Below are positions 32,304 through 42,808 of a stretch of 64,000 nucleotides of DNA, one piece after another. The translations under genes and the position numbers were made by a program. Under the pieces are notes generated by a model. The model saw only the letters and a program-made list of their open reading frames with translations, was not told where the DNA came from and did no database searches. Numbering within the stretch: position 1 is the first letter of the stretch; every line of letters begins with the position of its first letter. This stretch comes from Ramularia collo-cygni (lineage: Eukaryota; Ascomycota; Dothideomycetes; Mycosphaerellales; Mycosphaerellaceae). The DNA is taken from positions 592,626-656,625 of the forward strand of contig NW_019716264.1 in the NCBI RefSeq assembly GCF_900074925.1. Direction: 5' to 3'.

Positions 32304-34899
32304 ATGCAACCCTCAAATTCCGTCTCTCCAACCATGCCAATTGCACAGCAGAGCATTGCACAGCAGATTGCTGACAGTGGACCGGTTATGCAGCGTCCAA
32401 TTCATCGACTCCCTGTACGGAAGCTGAGCAACGATTCAAAAGAGGCCATGAATTGTAAAAGCTGTCGCAAGCGCAAGGTCAGATGGCTTTAACGGGGAAG
32501 TAGTCTTGCCACTGACCTTGTTCAGATCAAATGCAACAGGCTTAAGCCAAGTTGCGAGGCCTGTCAAGTGTTCAACTCTACTTGCGTCTATGGTATCAGA
32601 TCCGGTCCCCAGCTTGGTTCACATCCGCTGACTTGATCATCAAAGATGCCGTTCCGAAGAAACGCGGCCCCAAGACCGACGTCCTGGAGGCATTGCTCAA
32701 GCGAGTCAATGGATTGGAGAAGCGGCTCAAAGACGAACAACGATCCATCTCACCAAAAAGGGAAGGCGCACCTCCGCCAATTGATACCGTTGCATCAAGC
32801 AGCCATGATGATTCCGATTCACCAATGCAAGAGCCCATCCCGAGGGTGTCGAGTCACACAAGGACCGACTTCATACCAGATCAGCGACTACCCGAAGCTT
32901 CTGCATTTACCGACGTTCTGCTCGACACATACTTTTCATGCCTACACAACAAGCCATTTTACATTCTCGATGAGTCTGCAACCCGATTGAGATTCAGAGA
33001 CGGCCGATTACCGCCGTTCCTGGTCGATGCAATCCATGCAGTAACGATCAAATATGCCCCACACCTCTACGGGGGCCAAGAAGGGGCCAGGCAGTCGAGC
33101 CACGCATGCATGGATCGGGCCAGAGCCCAGATCGATGTTGATGAACCAACAGTAGAGAATCTGCAGGCGCTTCTACTGCTAGCGACGGCCAACTTCCAGA
33201 ATGGTCGAGGGAAGAAGTCTCAGATGATTTTGAACCATGCAGTCAGCATGGCTCTCGCTCTGAACCTACATTTGGAGTTGCCTGCAGAGCTTCAAATTGC
33301 TGTGTTTGAACGAGAAGGACGTCGGAAGTTGTTCTGGACTTGCTATCTTATGGATCGCTTCTCTGTAAGCGGATCAAAGAGACCAACTATGATTGCAGAT
33401 GAATCGATTCATCTACGACTACCAGCGTGGCAGCCGCCTGGATCGCGGGTGCTTGTAGATGGGCCTTACTTTACCAACGGGTCAAACTTGTCGTATACTA
33501 CTGGTATGTATGGCGGCGAGGACTGTCTGGTAAACTACGCTAACAGTAAGTATCAGGTGCTTCAAACGCTGCACAAGGTGGTGGCGCAATGCTCATTGAG
33601 ATTGTGAGGATGCTTGGCATCACCAACCGCTATCTCGGCGCAGGCGGCGTCAAGGGCGATTCACACTTTCCATGGCACTCTCAATCTACCCTCTCCCGGA
33701 TAAGGTCGGAGCTCGATAGCTGGGCAGCAGCAACTCGAGAGATCTTCACATCTGTCGATGCAATCTTTGGGTCACAGGATAGCTCTGTGTTGGTCTTGAG
33801 CAAGCTCATCTACCACTTGATCCATTGTCTGATCTACAGACCTTTTCTTCCCATCGAATTATCGGAGCTTTCGGGAACGGGACAGAGTCAGTCGTGGCAG
33901 ATCGAAGCCACACATCTATGCTTCTTGCATGCGAATGCCATTGGAGAGCTCTGCCAAATCGCTAGCCATTCCACAACCCTTACAGATTGGCCTAGCTTTG
34001 TCGGGTACTGTATATGCACTGCGGGAACCATCCACATCCACGGTACACATTACGTGTCGTACCCACAGAGTGACACATACCGTCAGAGCGGAGAGTATCT
34101 CTCAAGAGGGATGGCTCATCTTCTGGAGCTTCGATCGATTTACGCAGGCCTTCAGCACCACCGCGACACTCTGACCGCAGCATTCAACAGTCACGCCGAT
34201 CTCGTCAGAACAGCATCCTCCAATCCCGCGCGCTTTCCCCCAGCCTTTCAAATGGAAGACTTCTTCGATCGTTATCCAGACTCCTACATTGACGGCTCCC
34301 ACGTCACATTTTCGGAACTTGTGATTCCCGAAGATGCGCAGGAGGCTTTGCCAATCTACAATCAATTTGAGCAAGCCAGTGATCTCTGGACAGGACGGTC
34401 TGTGCCGCTGCACTCTCGTACCTCTACAAACCCCTCACAATCCACCATGCAAGAGCGTATCCCACACATNTTCCACAAAAGAAGACGAGCTACAACCTCC
34501 GCATTACAATATCCAGCCTCAAGACCCGAGTCTACCCAACCTCTCATCGAAGAGGAAGCAATGATCCCAACGCCCTTGACATCCCACTCACACCTTGACT
34601 CAGATTACGTCGCGCGCGGTCTCGGTCTCGAGGGACTCCCAATAGAATTCCTATCTACTCATAATTTCGGCTCCGCTCAATTAGGTTCTGGACTTGGGTT
34701 GAATACTGCTGTCCATCATAATGGTAGTTTCACGACTTATGACTTGTATACGCCTAGCGGAACAAGTGCGGGCTCTGGGTCTGTGGATACTACTACTGAT
34801 GATGATCCCTTTTTGAGTCTTTTGGGGCAGTTGGCTGAGAATAATATGGCTTGTTTTGATGAGCATGGAGGGGGTGTGGAGTTTTGTATGGATGGCTGA
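32304..34899 (+). CDS. Zn2Cys6 transcription factor
   Basis: Exons 32304-32477, 32526-32592, 32646-33545 and 33578-34899 give 820 residues in one frame. The zinc cluster spans the first intron (CKSCRKRK-IKC, NRLKPSCEACQVFNSTC), followed by VPKKRGPK and a short coiled coil (EALLKRVNGLEKRL). A fungal-specific transcription factor domain follows (FTDVLLDTYFSCLHNKPFYIL, MALALNLHLELP, GRRKLFWTCYLMDRF). The C-terminal 200 residues are Ser/Thr/Gly-rich and probably activating. The third intron as drawn is only 32 nt. A 44-nt alternative, 33557-33600, also keeps the frame; one of these or a base error must explain the junction. The target pathway is unknown, and the QutR-like gene upstream is not proof of a quinate role. 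Confidence 0.85.
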
Positions 34900-35256
34900 G
34901 GCTGGGGTGCTCTTGATACCGTTAGTCTACCAAGGAACGAATGGATGTCAAAGTGTCATTCGAAACGGGACGTTCAGGGGAGAACCAGTTGATGCCAGAC
35001 ATGTAGCGCCCAAAGCGGGCGCTTCTAGCATTCATATGCAAGTAACGAGTTGACTTGTTGGAGGGAGTCAGTCGATAGTGCGAGAGAGATGTCTGCTGCA
35101 TACGATGTCATGAATTAGATGAGGGTATTTACTTCACTATGGCTATTGACGTCCAAAATGGAAAGGAGATGTGGGCTGAAAAGCATTCGCCCAAATATTA
35201 AACATGTCACATTCCCACAACCCTGTGCATAATAGTTCGGTGCGAGACTTGCTGTC
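34900..35256. other. Intergenic between convergent genes
   Basis: Contains the 3' ends of the Zn2Cys6 gene and of the reductase gene. Nothing else seen. Confidence 0.5.
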
Positions 35257-36229
35257 TCACAAAATTCCCGGAATAATCGCTTTACGATTACCCACGCGCT
35301 CCTTGCCAAACTTCTTGATGTACCACCTCTTGCCGGCCACGGCTTGTGGAAGCATGGCGGCTATCTCGTTGAAGAGGAAACTCCTGGCTGGAACGCAGTG
35401 CAGGCCGCCCACGAGCCAGAATCCCGCCCACTCAAACCACTCGCAGAGGTAATGCGGGTAGAGCACCAATTGGAACAATCCATTCTTTGGGATCATGTAG
35501 AGTTTGTCGACGCCGTCGATGGGCTTGCCATCCTTCTCGGCCTGTTCCTTTTGCCGGCGAAGGGCGGAGCGTCGGATCTCTCTCAAGTCATCGTCGTGGA
35601 AGATATTGCCGAGAAGACTCCAGCCCCAGATGACCATTCCGACTTCAATCTCGTAGAGTCTGCCGGACCAGTCGTAAACCGTTCTCGGGCCGTATCCGCC
35701 GAGCCACCCACCGAGGGAGAGGCCATTGATGACTTGCCAGGCAAAAGCAGATACAAATACGTAGGGGTGGATGGGAGACATGGATGGGTTCAGCACCAAT
35801 GGGGACAGAATTGCCCGATAGATGTAGTGGACCGTGTACATGCCGGCCATGGTCCAGTTGGCCCACGNAAGTCCAGCAAGACCTTCCTTCTCCGGGATGG
35901 TGAGCATACAGTAGAGCACTGTCATGAAACCAGGAACCTCCATGATCAGCCATGCCCATTTTCCTAACAAGTGTCAGTGTCAGTATGATTCCGGCGTGAT
36001 GAGGCAATAGTCTTTCTTACCTGGAATGTTCCACTTTGATTCAATGGATCCCTTGCCCATGGGATGGAAGTCGGTGAACCATTGACCGGCGGTCAACTAT
36101 GAGGCTTGCATTAGCATTGTGTGTATCACCGACAATGATGAGACGTACGAGAGGGAAGAACTGCCACGCGTAAGCGATCCACTCCCACGTCTCTCGCGAT
36201 GGCGGTAGTATGNCCGGGATGAGCTCCAT
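35257..36229 (-). CDS. Steroid 5-alpha-reductase family (DET2-like) membrane enzyme
   Basis: Exons 36229-36149, 36096-36021, 35963-35257, giving 287 residues. The joined frame reads FFPL-LTAGQWFTDFHP and KWNIPG-KWAWLIME. Several membrane segments are visible, and the C-terminal catalytic domain has the family pattern: IPKNGLFQLVLYPHYLCEWF followed by EWAGFW, and the terminal WYIKKFGKERVGNRKAIIPG (in plant and animal 3-oxo-5-alpha-steroid 4-dehydrogenases WY..KF....RKA.IP). These enzymes reduce a double bond next to a carbonyl using NADPH in the ER membrane. The fungal substrate is not known and could be a sterol or other lipid enone. The gene is divergent from the DUF647 gene, with 271 bases between starts. 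Confidence 0.85.
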
Positions 36230-36500
36230 AGTTCTTGTGATTGGGTGATGCGTCGCTGGTGATCACCGCGTGCTGGACACAACAGAGGTGTGAGTACAGT
36301 AGTCAAGACGAAGAGGAGACAAAAGTGATGATGACGATAGCCGGGATCGACGCGTCGGATCTGCCGCCCAAGAAAGCTTATATGTCTCCGCGTCTTCGCG
36401 TCTTCCCTGCAATGTTTCAGGGCTGTGCTGTCTCATCTCCGCCGTTATCTTCCTCACGCCATCCTCTGTGAGATGACCAGAGTCTGAAGTGTCGGCAAAC

Positions 36501-38083
36501 ATGGCAACAAACGCACTGCGAATCACGGAGTACGATGGCGGTGGAGATAATGTGACGGCGACCTATGTTCAGAGCCAGACAGGCGGCTCCCAATCGCTCA
36601 GCAGAGTAGACGCTATTGTGAGCGGCTTATTCCTCCATCGAAGAAAATGCTAACCCGTGCTACAAGCCGCCAGTCGACTTGAAGTCGCTGTGGCAGAAGG
36701 GTGTGGATGTGTTGGTCTTTCCTACACCATTCAACCACTACGCCAGCTGATGCAATCCCCAGATTCTTGCCCGTGGGCTACCCTCATTCTGTCACAGATG
36801 ACTACCTGGAGTGAGTGGATCGCTAGCGCATAGCTTTTATGATGCTGACTTTGGCAGGTATCAAATATATGTATGCCTCCTTGATCAGCCGACCTCACAG
36901 GGGTGCACATGCTAAACACTATCAGGACTCGTTGCAGGCATTTTCAAGCAGTATTGCTAGTCTGCTGTCGTCTCGTGCGGTTCTTTCAAGTGTCGGGGTA
37001 GGAGACTCATCTGCATCACCCACAGCCGCACTACTGCTCTCCATCATCCAAGAATCAGCTGGCCGGATAGCGACCATCTTGTTCGCACACAGATTTGGAA
37101 CCTCCTTGGAGCCGGAATGCAAGATGTATCGCCTATTGGCCGACGTGTTAAATGACACGGCATTCATCTTGGATTGTCTATCTCCCGTCTTTCCGAAGCC
37201 AGTCCGAGTCCTGATACTGAGCTTTAGCAGCGTCTTGAGAGCTTTGTGTGGAGTAGCTGCGGGAAGTTCAAAGGCAAGTCTCAGCGCACACTTTGCTCGC
37301 TGGGGAAACCTCGGTGAGCTCAATGCCAAAGACTCGTCCCAGGAGACCGTCATATCTCTCGTGGGAATGCTGGTCGGCAGTATGGTCGTTTCGTGGATCA
37401 CCACGCCCATGGCGACCTGGGCCACACTCATTCTCCTCCTCTCGATTCATCTCGAAACCAACAGGAGAGCGGTCAGAGCGGTCAAAATGCGGACCCTGAA
37501 CAGACAACGGGCAACCCTCGTGTTTCATCACCTCCAACGAGGACATGTGCCTTCGATCGATCAGATTGCAAGCGAAGAAAACATCTTCGAGCGCGGTGGT
37601 ATTCTGAGGTGTCGTGAGCGTCGCATATTGGGTTTTTGCGCCGTTGGCGTCCCAGTAACGCGTCTTCTGAACGCTGTATCCTCTCAGCGAACTTCGACAA
37701 ACGCTGTGCAACTCGAAGGCGAGACCTTGACCAAGGTGATGAGCATCTACGAGAGATGTCGGTACGTGCTCTGGAAGGACAAGTCTTTGGAGTCAAGCAC
37801 GCCCAGCCTATATATTGTCCTCAAGAAGGGCATTGAACCAAGCGAAGTTCTTGTTGCTTGGTGGCAGGCTCTGTTGCTCGTTGACGGAGCTGTATCAGAA
37901 AAGTCGATCTCGAAAGCCAGCTCAGACATTGATCAAGAGCTTCAGAGATTCAAGTTAACTCGAGATGCCGCGAGAAATCTCTTCAGCACGTATGACAAGC
38001 AGTTGCGGCAGGCTGGATGGGATTTAAATTCCGGAGCTCTGGAGACCGGCGCGAGCACGAGGGTTACCATAGAAGACAAGTGA
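36501..38083 (+). CDS. RUS1-family (DUF647) protein
   Basis: Five exons: 36501-36617, 36667-36710, 36763-36810, 36858-36870 (13 nt) and 36926-38083, giving 459 residues. The join yields DVFLPVGYPHSVTDDYLEYQ and then IYDSLQAFSSSIASLLSSRA, the hallmark start of the DUF647 (ROOT UVB SENSITIVE) domain, followed by GVGDSSASPTAALLLSIIQE and LADVLNDTAFILDCLSP. Plant members act in vitamin B6-linked UV-B responses and auxin transport; the fungal role is unknown. Hydrophobic segments around residues 200-260 suggest membrane association. The third donor used here (GTTGGT) is unusual but is the only one restoring the conserved motif. Confidence 0.82.
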
Positions 38084-39089
38084 ATGGCAGAAGTGCCATG
38101 TCCGTTGCCCAAGCACAGTGCGTGTTGGCGAGCAAACGCCGAACGACCGATGACATCGCGGGCTGCGGAAGGTATCAACACCGACCGAGCCCGAGCTTTT
38201 CGCAAGGTCGCGTGTTGCGATTGAGAGGTACCTTACCTTGCCATCCACAGATCGATCCATGAACCTTGTGTATTCATCTTGTGTGTGAACCTCGCCCGCC
38301 ACGCGACATGACGGAGCTGTGCCGCCGTTACATACACAGCAGTTGCAAGGATTCTTGTTCGGGGTACCACAGACGTCAATTCTTTCAGCTTTGGAGCTGC
38401 TCGCCGACTGAACAAAAGCCCCGGCAAGGCTCAATAGCACACTCGTCTCCTCTGACAAGTCATGGAGGAACAATCGCATGCGCAGAGAGCAGGCTTGTAT
38501 GTTTCTCGGACGTCTTTCGGTCGCGTTTTGACGGCGCTGGGGTCTGGGGTCTTGCACGCAGCACGACTTGGCGCGGGAAGCGGGGTGAACCAAAGAGGAA
38601 AAAGAGGCGGCCGTCTGCGTCAACGGGCAAATCAGCGCTGTCATCTCGCCCTCGGATCGCTGTTCGGTTGTTCAAGCGTTCCCCACGACCATGGTTTCTT
38701 GTAAACTGTACGGCCTGCCACGAGGCGCTACGCTTTTAGCACCCGTGCTAAAGGCGAGCGATTTCGCATCACGCCGTGGTTCATGTTTTCTTTCCTACCT
38801 ACCGACGTTCTGGATCTCGAAGGCTATTCTCAGCAGCATCGCAGTACAGCACGGCCAGCAGCACCGCAATACGGACCATCCGAGCACAGGACCGCTCGGC
38901 GCATGCGCAGGAAGGAAGAACGCGGACGGTGACGACGACGGTCTGTCAAGATCGGCGCAAAAGTGATCTGCAAGCCCCGGACTCGACGTACGACTTCAAC
39001 AATCCGAGACGAGACGAGACGTCGAGTGAGCTGCTAGTAAGCAAGAGTTGGTCGCAGATGATGGAGCTTTGTCGCGTAAGAGCGACAAG
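38084..39089. other. Intergenic, promoter of the fusion transporter
   Basis: 1 kb without a supported gene. Frames on both strands are short, basic and inconsistent. Confidence 0.5.
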
Positions 39090-41753
39090 ATGGCGGACAA
39101 CTTGGACTTGCGCGGCAGAGGCGAGATCGTATTCGCCGTCACCATCGTAGTGTATTCGCTGGCAACAATCGTTGTCGCACTGCGAATGCTCTCGAGAGGC
39201 TTCATTGTGAAGAAGATACATCTGGACGACTACTTCATGCTAGTGGCATGGATCATCGCCTGCGGACTGTCCTTTTCAATATGCTATGGATGCGCCTATG
39301 GACTGGGCCGACATGAGCGGAACATACCGGATGAATGGCAACATACGCTCAAGCAGGCAAACTATGCCTTCAGCATCTTATACCAGCCGGCTCTGATGGC
39401 TACGAAGAGCTCCATCCTGGTCTTCTTTCTGTCGTTCACCAAGGCCAACGACATTGTCATTTTCCGCTGGGGCTGCTGGCTGACCCTCTTCTTCGTCAAT
39501 GCTGGAGGGTTCGCGTTGACAATGGTCACTGTGTTTCANTGTACGCCAATATCTGCACTCTTCCAATCAGTCACCCCAGCGGGTGCGAGTTGTACAGATA
39601 TCCTCACCATCTACCTGGCCTCGATCCCCTTGAATATCATCACGGACTTTGCTTTGCTATTTCTGCCCATGCCTATTCTTACTAGTATGCGACTGCCCTC
39701 GAAACAGAAGCTCATCCTAGTGGTGACGTTCTCCTTTGGATTACTGGCGATCGTGGTGGACATTGTGCGAATATCGTACTTGCAAGGCGCCTCTCAAATG
39801 CGCCTCGCGGAGATTCAGAATAACAGCGCCGAGCCTGGCGATCTTCGGACTGTCGAATCAACCGACTCTTCCTTTTACCTGGCATTCTCCTTCATGTGGA
39901 GTGCTGTGGAGGTTGCAATTGGAATCATTGTAGCCTCGGTTCCCGCGCTCAAGCCGCTCGTCGCTCGCTTCATACCGAACATGTTGCGCGATCCGGGTGA
40001 TGCCTCTTCCGCGGTCAACACATTCTCGTCACCAAACCCCGAGGTGGACAAAGCTGCCCCACCCATTCCAGATGATGTTCACGATCGCAGCCTTGGGAGA
40101 GCACCGTCTCCTGGGAACGGCGACGATTCCATGGACATCCTTCAATTCCTATCTGGCCGTCGAGATTTTGCTCGACCTTCGGCCGATACGGGTAGGAGAG
40201 AAGAGGAAGAGGAAGGCCAGATGGGGATGATGGACTTCCTCACCACCCCGGAGACGGCTCTGGAGCGATCACAGACTATGCTGACCAACACCTCACGCAA
40301 TACATTACCCGCCTCTCCCAACTTCTTCGACTTTGTTGTTCAGAAGCAGCGAAAGTGTATGGTACACATGAGTAATCGNGAGTCCTTCATTCCTCTCGCA
40401 GGAGTAACGGTTCTGTTCTTCATCTGGGGCTTCGAATATGGCCTGCTAGACTCGCTGAATCGTCAATTCCAGACAGTGGCCGATGTTACAGATTCTCAAG
40501 CTGTTGGTCTACGAAGTGCATACTATTTGGGCTACTTTTTCGGGCCACTGACCGTCGGACATTGGGTTCTTAAACACTGGGGATTCAAGGCATGCTATCC
40601 CATAGGACTCTGCATCTACGCATCTGGATGTCTAATCTACTGGCCTGCCGCTGTTCTCACGTCTTGGGGAACATTTCTAGCGACAAACTTTATCGTTGGA
40701 TTCGGTCTCAGTCTTCTGGAAGTATCTGCCAACGCTTTCATCGTGCTCTGCGGACCTCCCGAGTACGGCGAGATGAGAATCAATCTCAGTCAGGGAATTC
40801 AAGCTTGTGGGAGCGTGGTCGCTCCGCTGATTGCTAATTGGGCGTTCGTCTCAAACTCAAGTCCTTCTTTGGTCAACACGCAATGGGCCTATCTCGGAAT
40901 ATCTCTGACTACTGTGCTTCTCGCTGTGGTCTATTTCTACGCTCCCCTGCCGGAAGCCTCTGACGAAGAGCTCGAAGACGCGGCCGAACGTATGGACGGA
41001 GCAAACAAGGCCCAGATTTGTCGAATTCCTGTGCCATGGATTGTGCTGGGACTCGGTGTTTGCGCCCAGTTCTGNTACGTGGGAGGGCAGGAGGTGAATG
41101 GCAAGTTGGACAGATACCTCCAGACGGTAGCCCCCGACTATGATGAAGTACACTACTTTGCCGTTGCTCACACCGCATTCGCCATATCGAGGTTTCTGAC
41201 AGCAGGCCTGGGATTCTGGATCAAACCTCGCATTCTCCTCGCGATATTCCTCTGCGGGTTGATCATCTTCAATGTGCTGGCTATGAACCAAACGGGTACC
41301 GTTGGAGTTGCCATGGTTGTCATGACATATTTCTGGGAGGGACCGCTCTTCGGTCTCATCTTCGCGCAGGGCATGCGCGGCCAAGGAAGGCATACTCGGA
41401 TTGCGACTGTCCTCCTGACCTCATCGATCGGCGGCGGTGCGGTCTTCTCGCCTATTTCGACCACTATGGTTTACGCGGGACGCAGTGTGCAGTTTAGTCT
41501 TGTGGTGGCTGTTGCTGCTTNTGGGGCCTGCCTTGTGTTTGCTCTGGGAGTGAATGTGAATCGCAAGACGAGATTGCTGGTCGATCCCATGCGATATGGT
41601 GCTGGAGGAGGAGGTCAGAAGGAGAAGGAGCGAGGTAGCTCGACCAGCAGTCGTGCCAGTCGCGCTCTCAGCTTTTTGAACTCGGGCATCATGAAGCCCG
41701 CAGATATGGAGTACCGGGAGCGTAGGGCCTCACCGGGCAGGGAGGACGAGTGA
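39090..41753 (+). CDS. Fusion of fungal rhodopsin (PTH11-like) 7-TM domain and FucP-type MFS transporter
   Basis: A single intronless frame of 887 residues (an ATG at 39048 would add 14). Residues about 14-300 form the fungal rhodopsin/PTH11-like domain: TM1 VTIVVYSLATIVVALRM, the HLDDYFML motif, GLGRH, and TM7 FYLAFSFMWSAVEVAIGIIV. A hydrophilic linker of about 130 residues follows (EEEEEG, Ser/Thr-rich). From about 435 to 835 there is a full MFS carrier of the L-fucose permease type: FFIWGFEYGLLDSLNRQFQ, YYLGYFFGPLTVG, LLEVSANAFIVLCGPP, and SQGIQACGSVVAPLIANW. The tail is Ser/Arg-rich. About 19 membrane segments are predicted. PTH11-like domains are thought to sense surface or ligand cues; FucP carriers move sugars with protons. 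Two adjacent genes merged by a missed intron is the alternative, but no stop or splice signal separates them. Confidence 0.85.
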   Translation: MADNLDLRGRGEIVFAVTIVVYSLATIVVALRMLSRGFIVKKIHLDDYFMLVAWIIACGLSFSICYGCAYGLGRHERNIPDEWQHTLKQANYAFSILYQPALMATKSSILVFFLSFTKANDIVIFRWGCWLTLFFVNAGGFALTMVTVFXCTPISALFQSVTPAGASCTDILTIYLASIPLNIITDFALLFLPMPILTSMRLPSKQKLILVVTFSFGLLAIVVDIVRISYLQGASQMRLAEIQNNSAEPGDLRTVESTDSSFYLAFSFMWSAVEVAIGIIVASVPALKPLVARFIPNMLRDPGDASSAVNTFSSPNPEVDKAAPPIPDDVHDRSLGRAPSPGNGDDSMDILQFLSGRRDFARPSADTGRREEEEEGQMGMMDFLTTPETALERSQTMLTNTSRNTLPASPNFFDFVVQKQRKCMVHMSNXESFIPLAGVTVLFFIWGFEYGLLDSLNRQFQTVADVTDSQAVGLRSAYYLGYFFGPLTVGHWVLKHWGFKACYPIGLCIYASGCLIYWPAAVLTSWGTFLATNFIVGFGLSLLEVSANAFIVLCGPPEYGEMRINLSQGIQACGSVVAPLIANWAFVSNSSPSLVNTQWAYLGISLTTVLLAVVYFYAPLPEASDEELEDAAERMDGANKAQICRIPVPWIVLGLGVCAQFXYVGGQEVNGKLDRYLQTVAPDYDEVHYFAVAHTAFAISRFLTAGLGFWIKPRILLAIFLCGLIIFNVLAMNQTGTVGVAMVVMTYFWEGPLFGLIFAQGMRGQGRHTRIATVLLTSSIGGGAVFSPISTTMVYAGRSVQFSLVVAVAAXGACLVFALGVNVNRKTRLLVDPMRYGAGGGGQKEKERGSSTSSRASRALSFLNSGIMKPADMEYRERRASPGREDE

Positions 41754-42808
41754 GAGTTTTGCAAGATGATGCATTTGGCGTTTTGGAGGACGTCTAGTCG
41801 ACGAGCCTTGGGGATGGCACTTTGGAGGTTGTTGTTGCTGCTAGCGTTGGCGTTGTTGGATATGTTTACTGCTTCCAGACGCCCTTGGGAGGGTGCTGGT
41901 CGTGTGGATCATCTTGGTGTATATACTTTAACGAAATTCGAATGACCAATGTGGATGTGCGCCTCGTTCGCGGGGTGACGTTGATGAGGGAGGGAGTGAC
42001 AGCATGCCAGCGGACTTTTCCATCCAAAGGATGGATGGAAGTAGGTAGAGATGTGTTGGTAAAGATACCAATTGCACCGAGCCACCTGTACGTAAAAATG
42101 CACCTTTAAGCCCTGAAATCATGCTCTGGGTCAAGTTCACGTTTAGTATGTCCTTCTGTTCTTCAATCGTCTCATGTCCAGATTTTGGCGATATTATCGA
42201 CTACCACAACCCNAACCCTAGTAATCGCTGGGCCCTCGGTCTCAACCTGGAAGCCTGAGGCATCAAAACCAACTCGCAAACATCGCGTCATGAATTTGTC
42301 TCAACTACATGACATGTACATGTACCTTCCTCTCACAACGTCTCCAGGCCATCAACAAGCAGCACCAAACTACAATGGAAGGAATGGTACCATGGAGTTC
42401 GCATACACCGCACAAACATTCCTCAACAATGCAAGCTCTTTGTACGACACGGTGACTATACAGCCGGCGACAAAACAAGACCATTTGCTCCTCCGAGCGC
42501 GAAGAAAGAAGTCCTCTGGCGTTTGCTTCCACGATGAAATTTGCTTGCAATGGATGATACTTGCCGTGTCGCCCAAGCAAATACTAGTAGCACCGTTCAG
42601 AATGATATATGTAGTGGGTAAGTACACTGACTGCAACTTTTCTTCTCACACCATTCACCAATCTTCACATTCTCCTTTCCACAACACAGCCTTTCTGCAA
42701 CTTTGTTTGATCGTTTCGACCTGAAATAGCTTCAAAAGTCACGCCAAAGCCTTTTTGCGGATCAAGTCTGTCAGTCTCTCTACAACCTACCATACAACTC
42801 TCTTGAAG
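41754..42808. other. Intergenic upstream of Argonaute
   Basis: No gene supported. A telomere-like CCNAACCCTAG lies at about 42211. The last 60 bases are a C/T-rich leader with CTACCATACAACTC before the ATG. Confidence 0.5.

Noticed and set aside
42205..42222. CCNAACCCTAG telomere-like motif
   Set aside because: A single degenerate unit with no array or terminal context.
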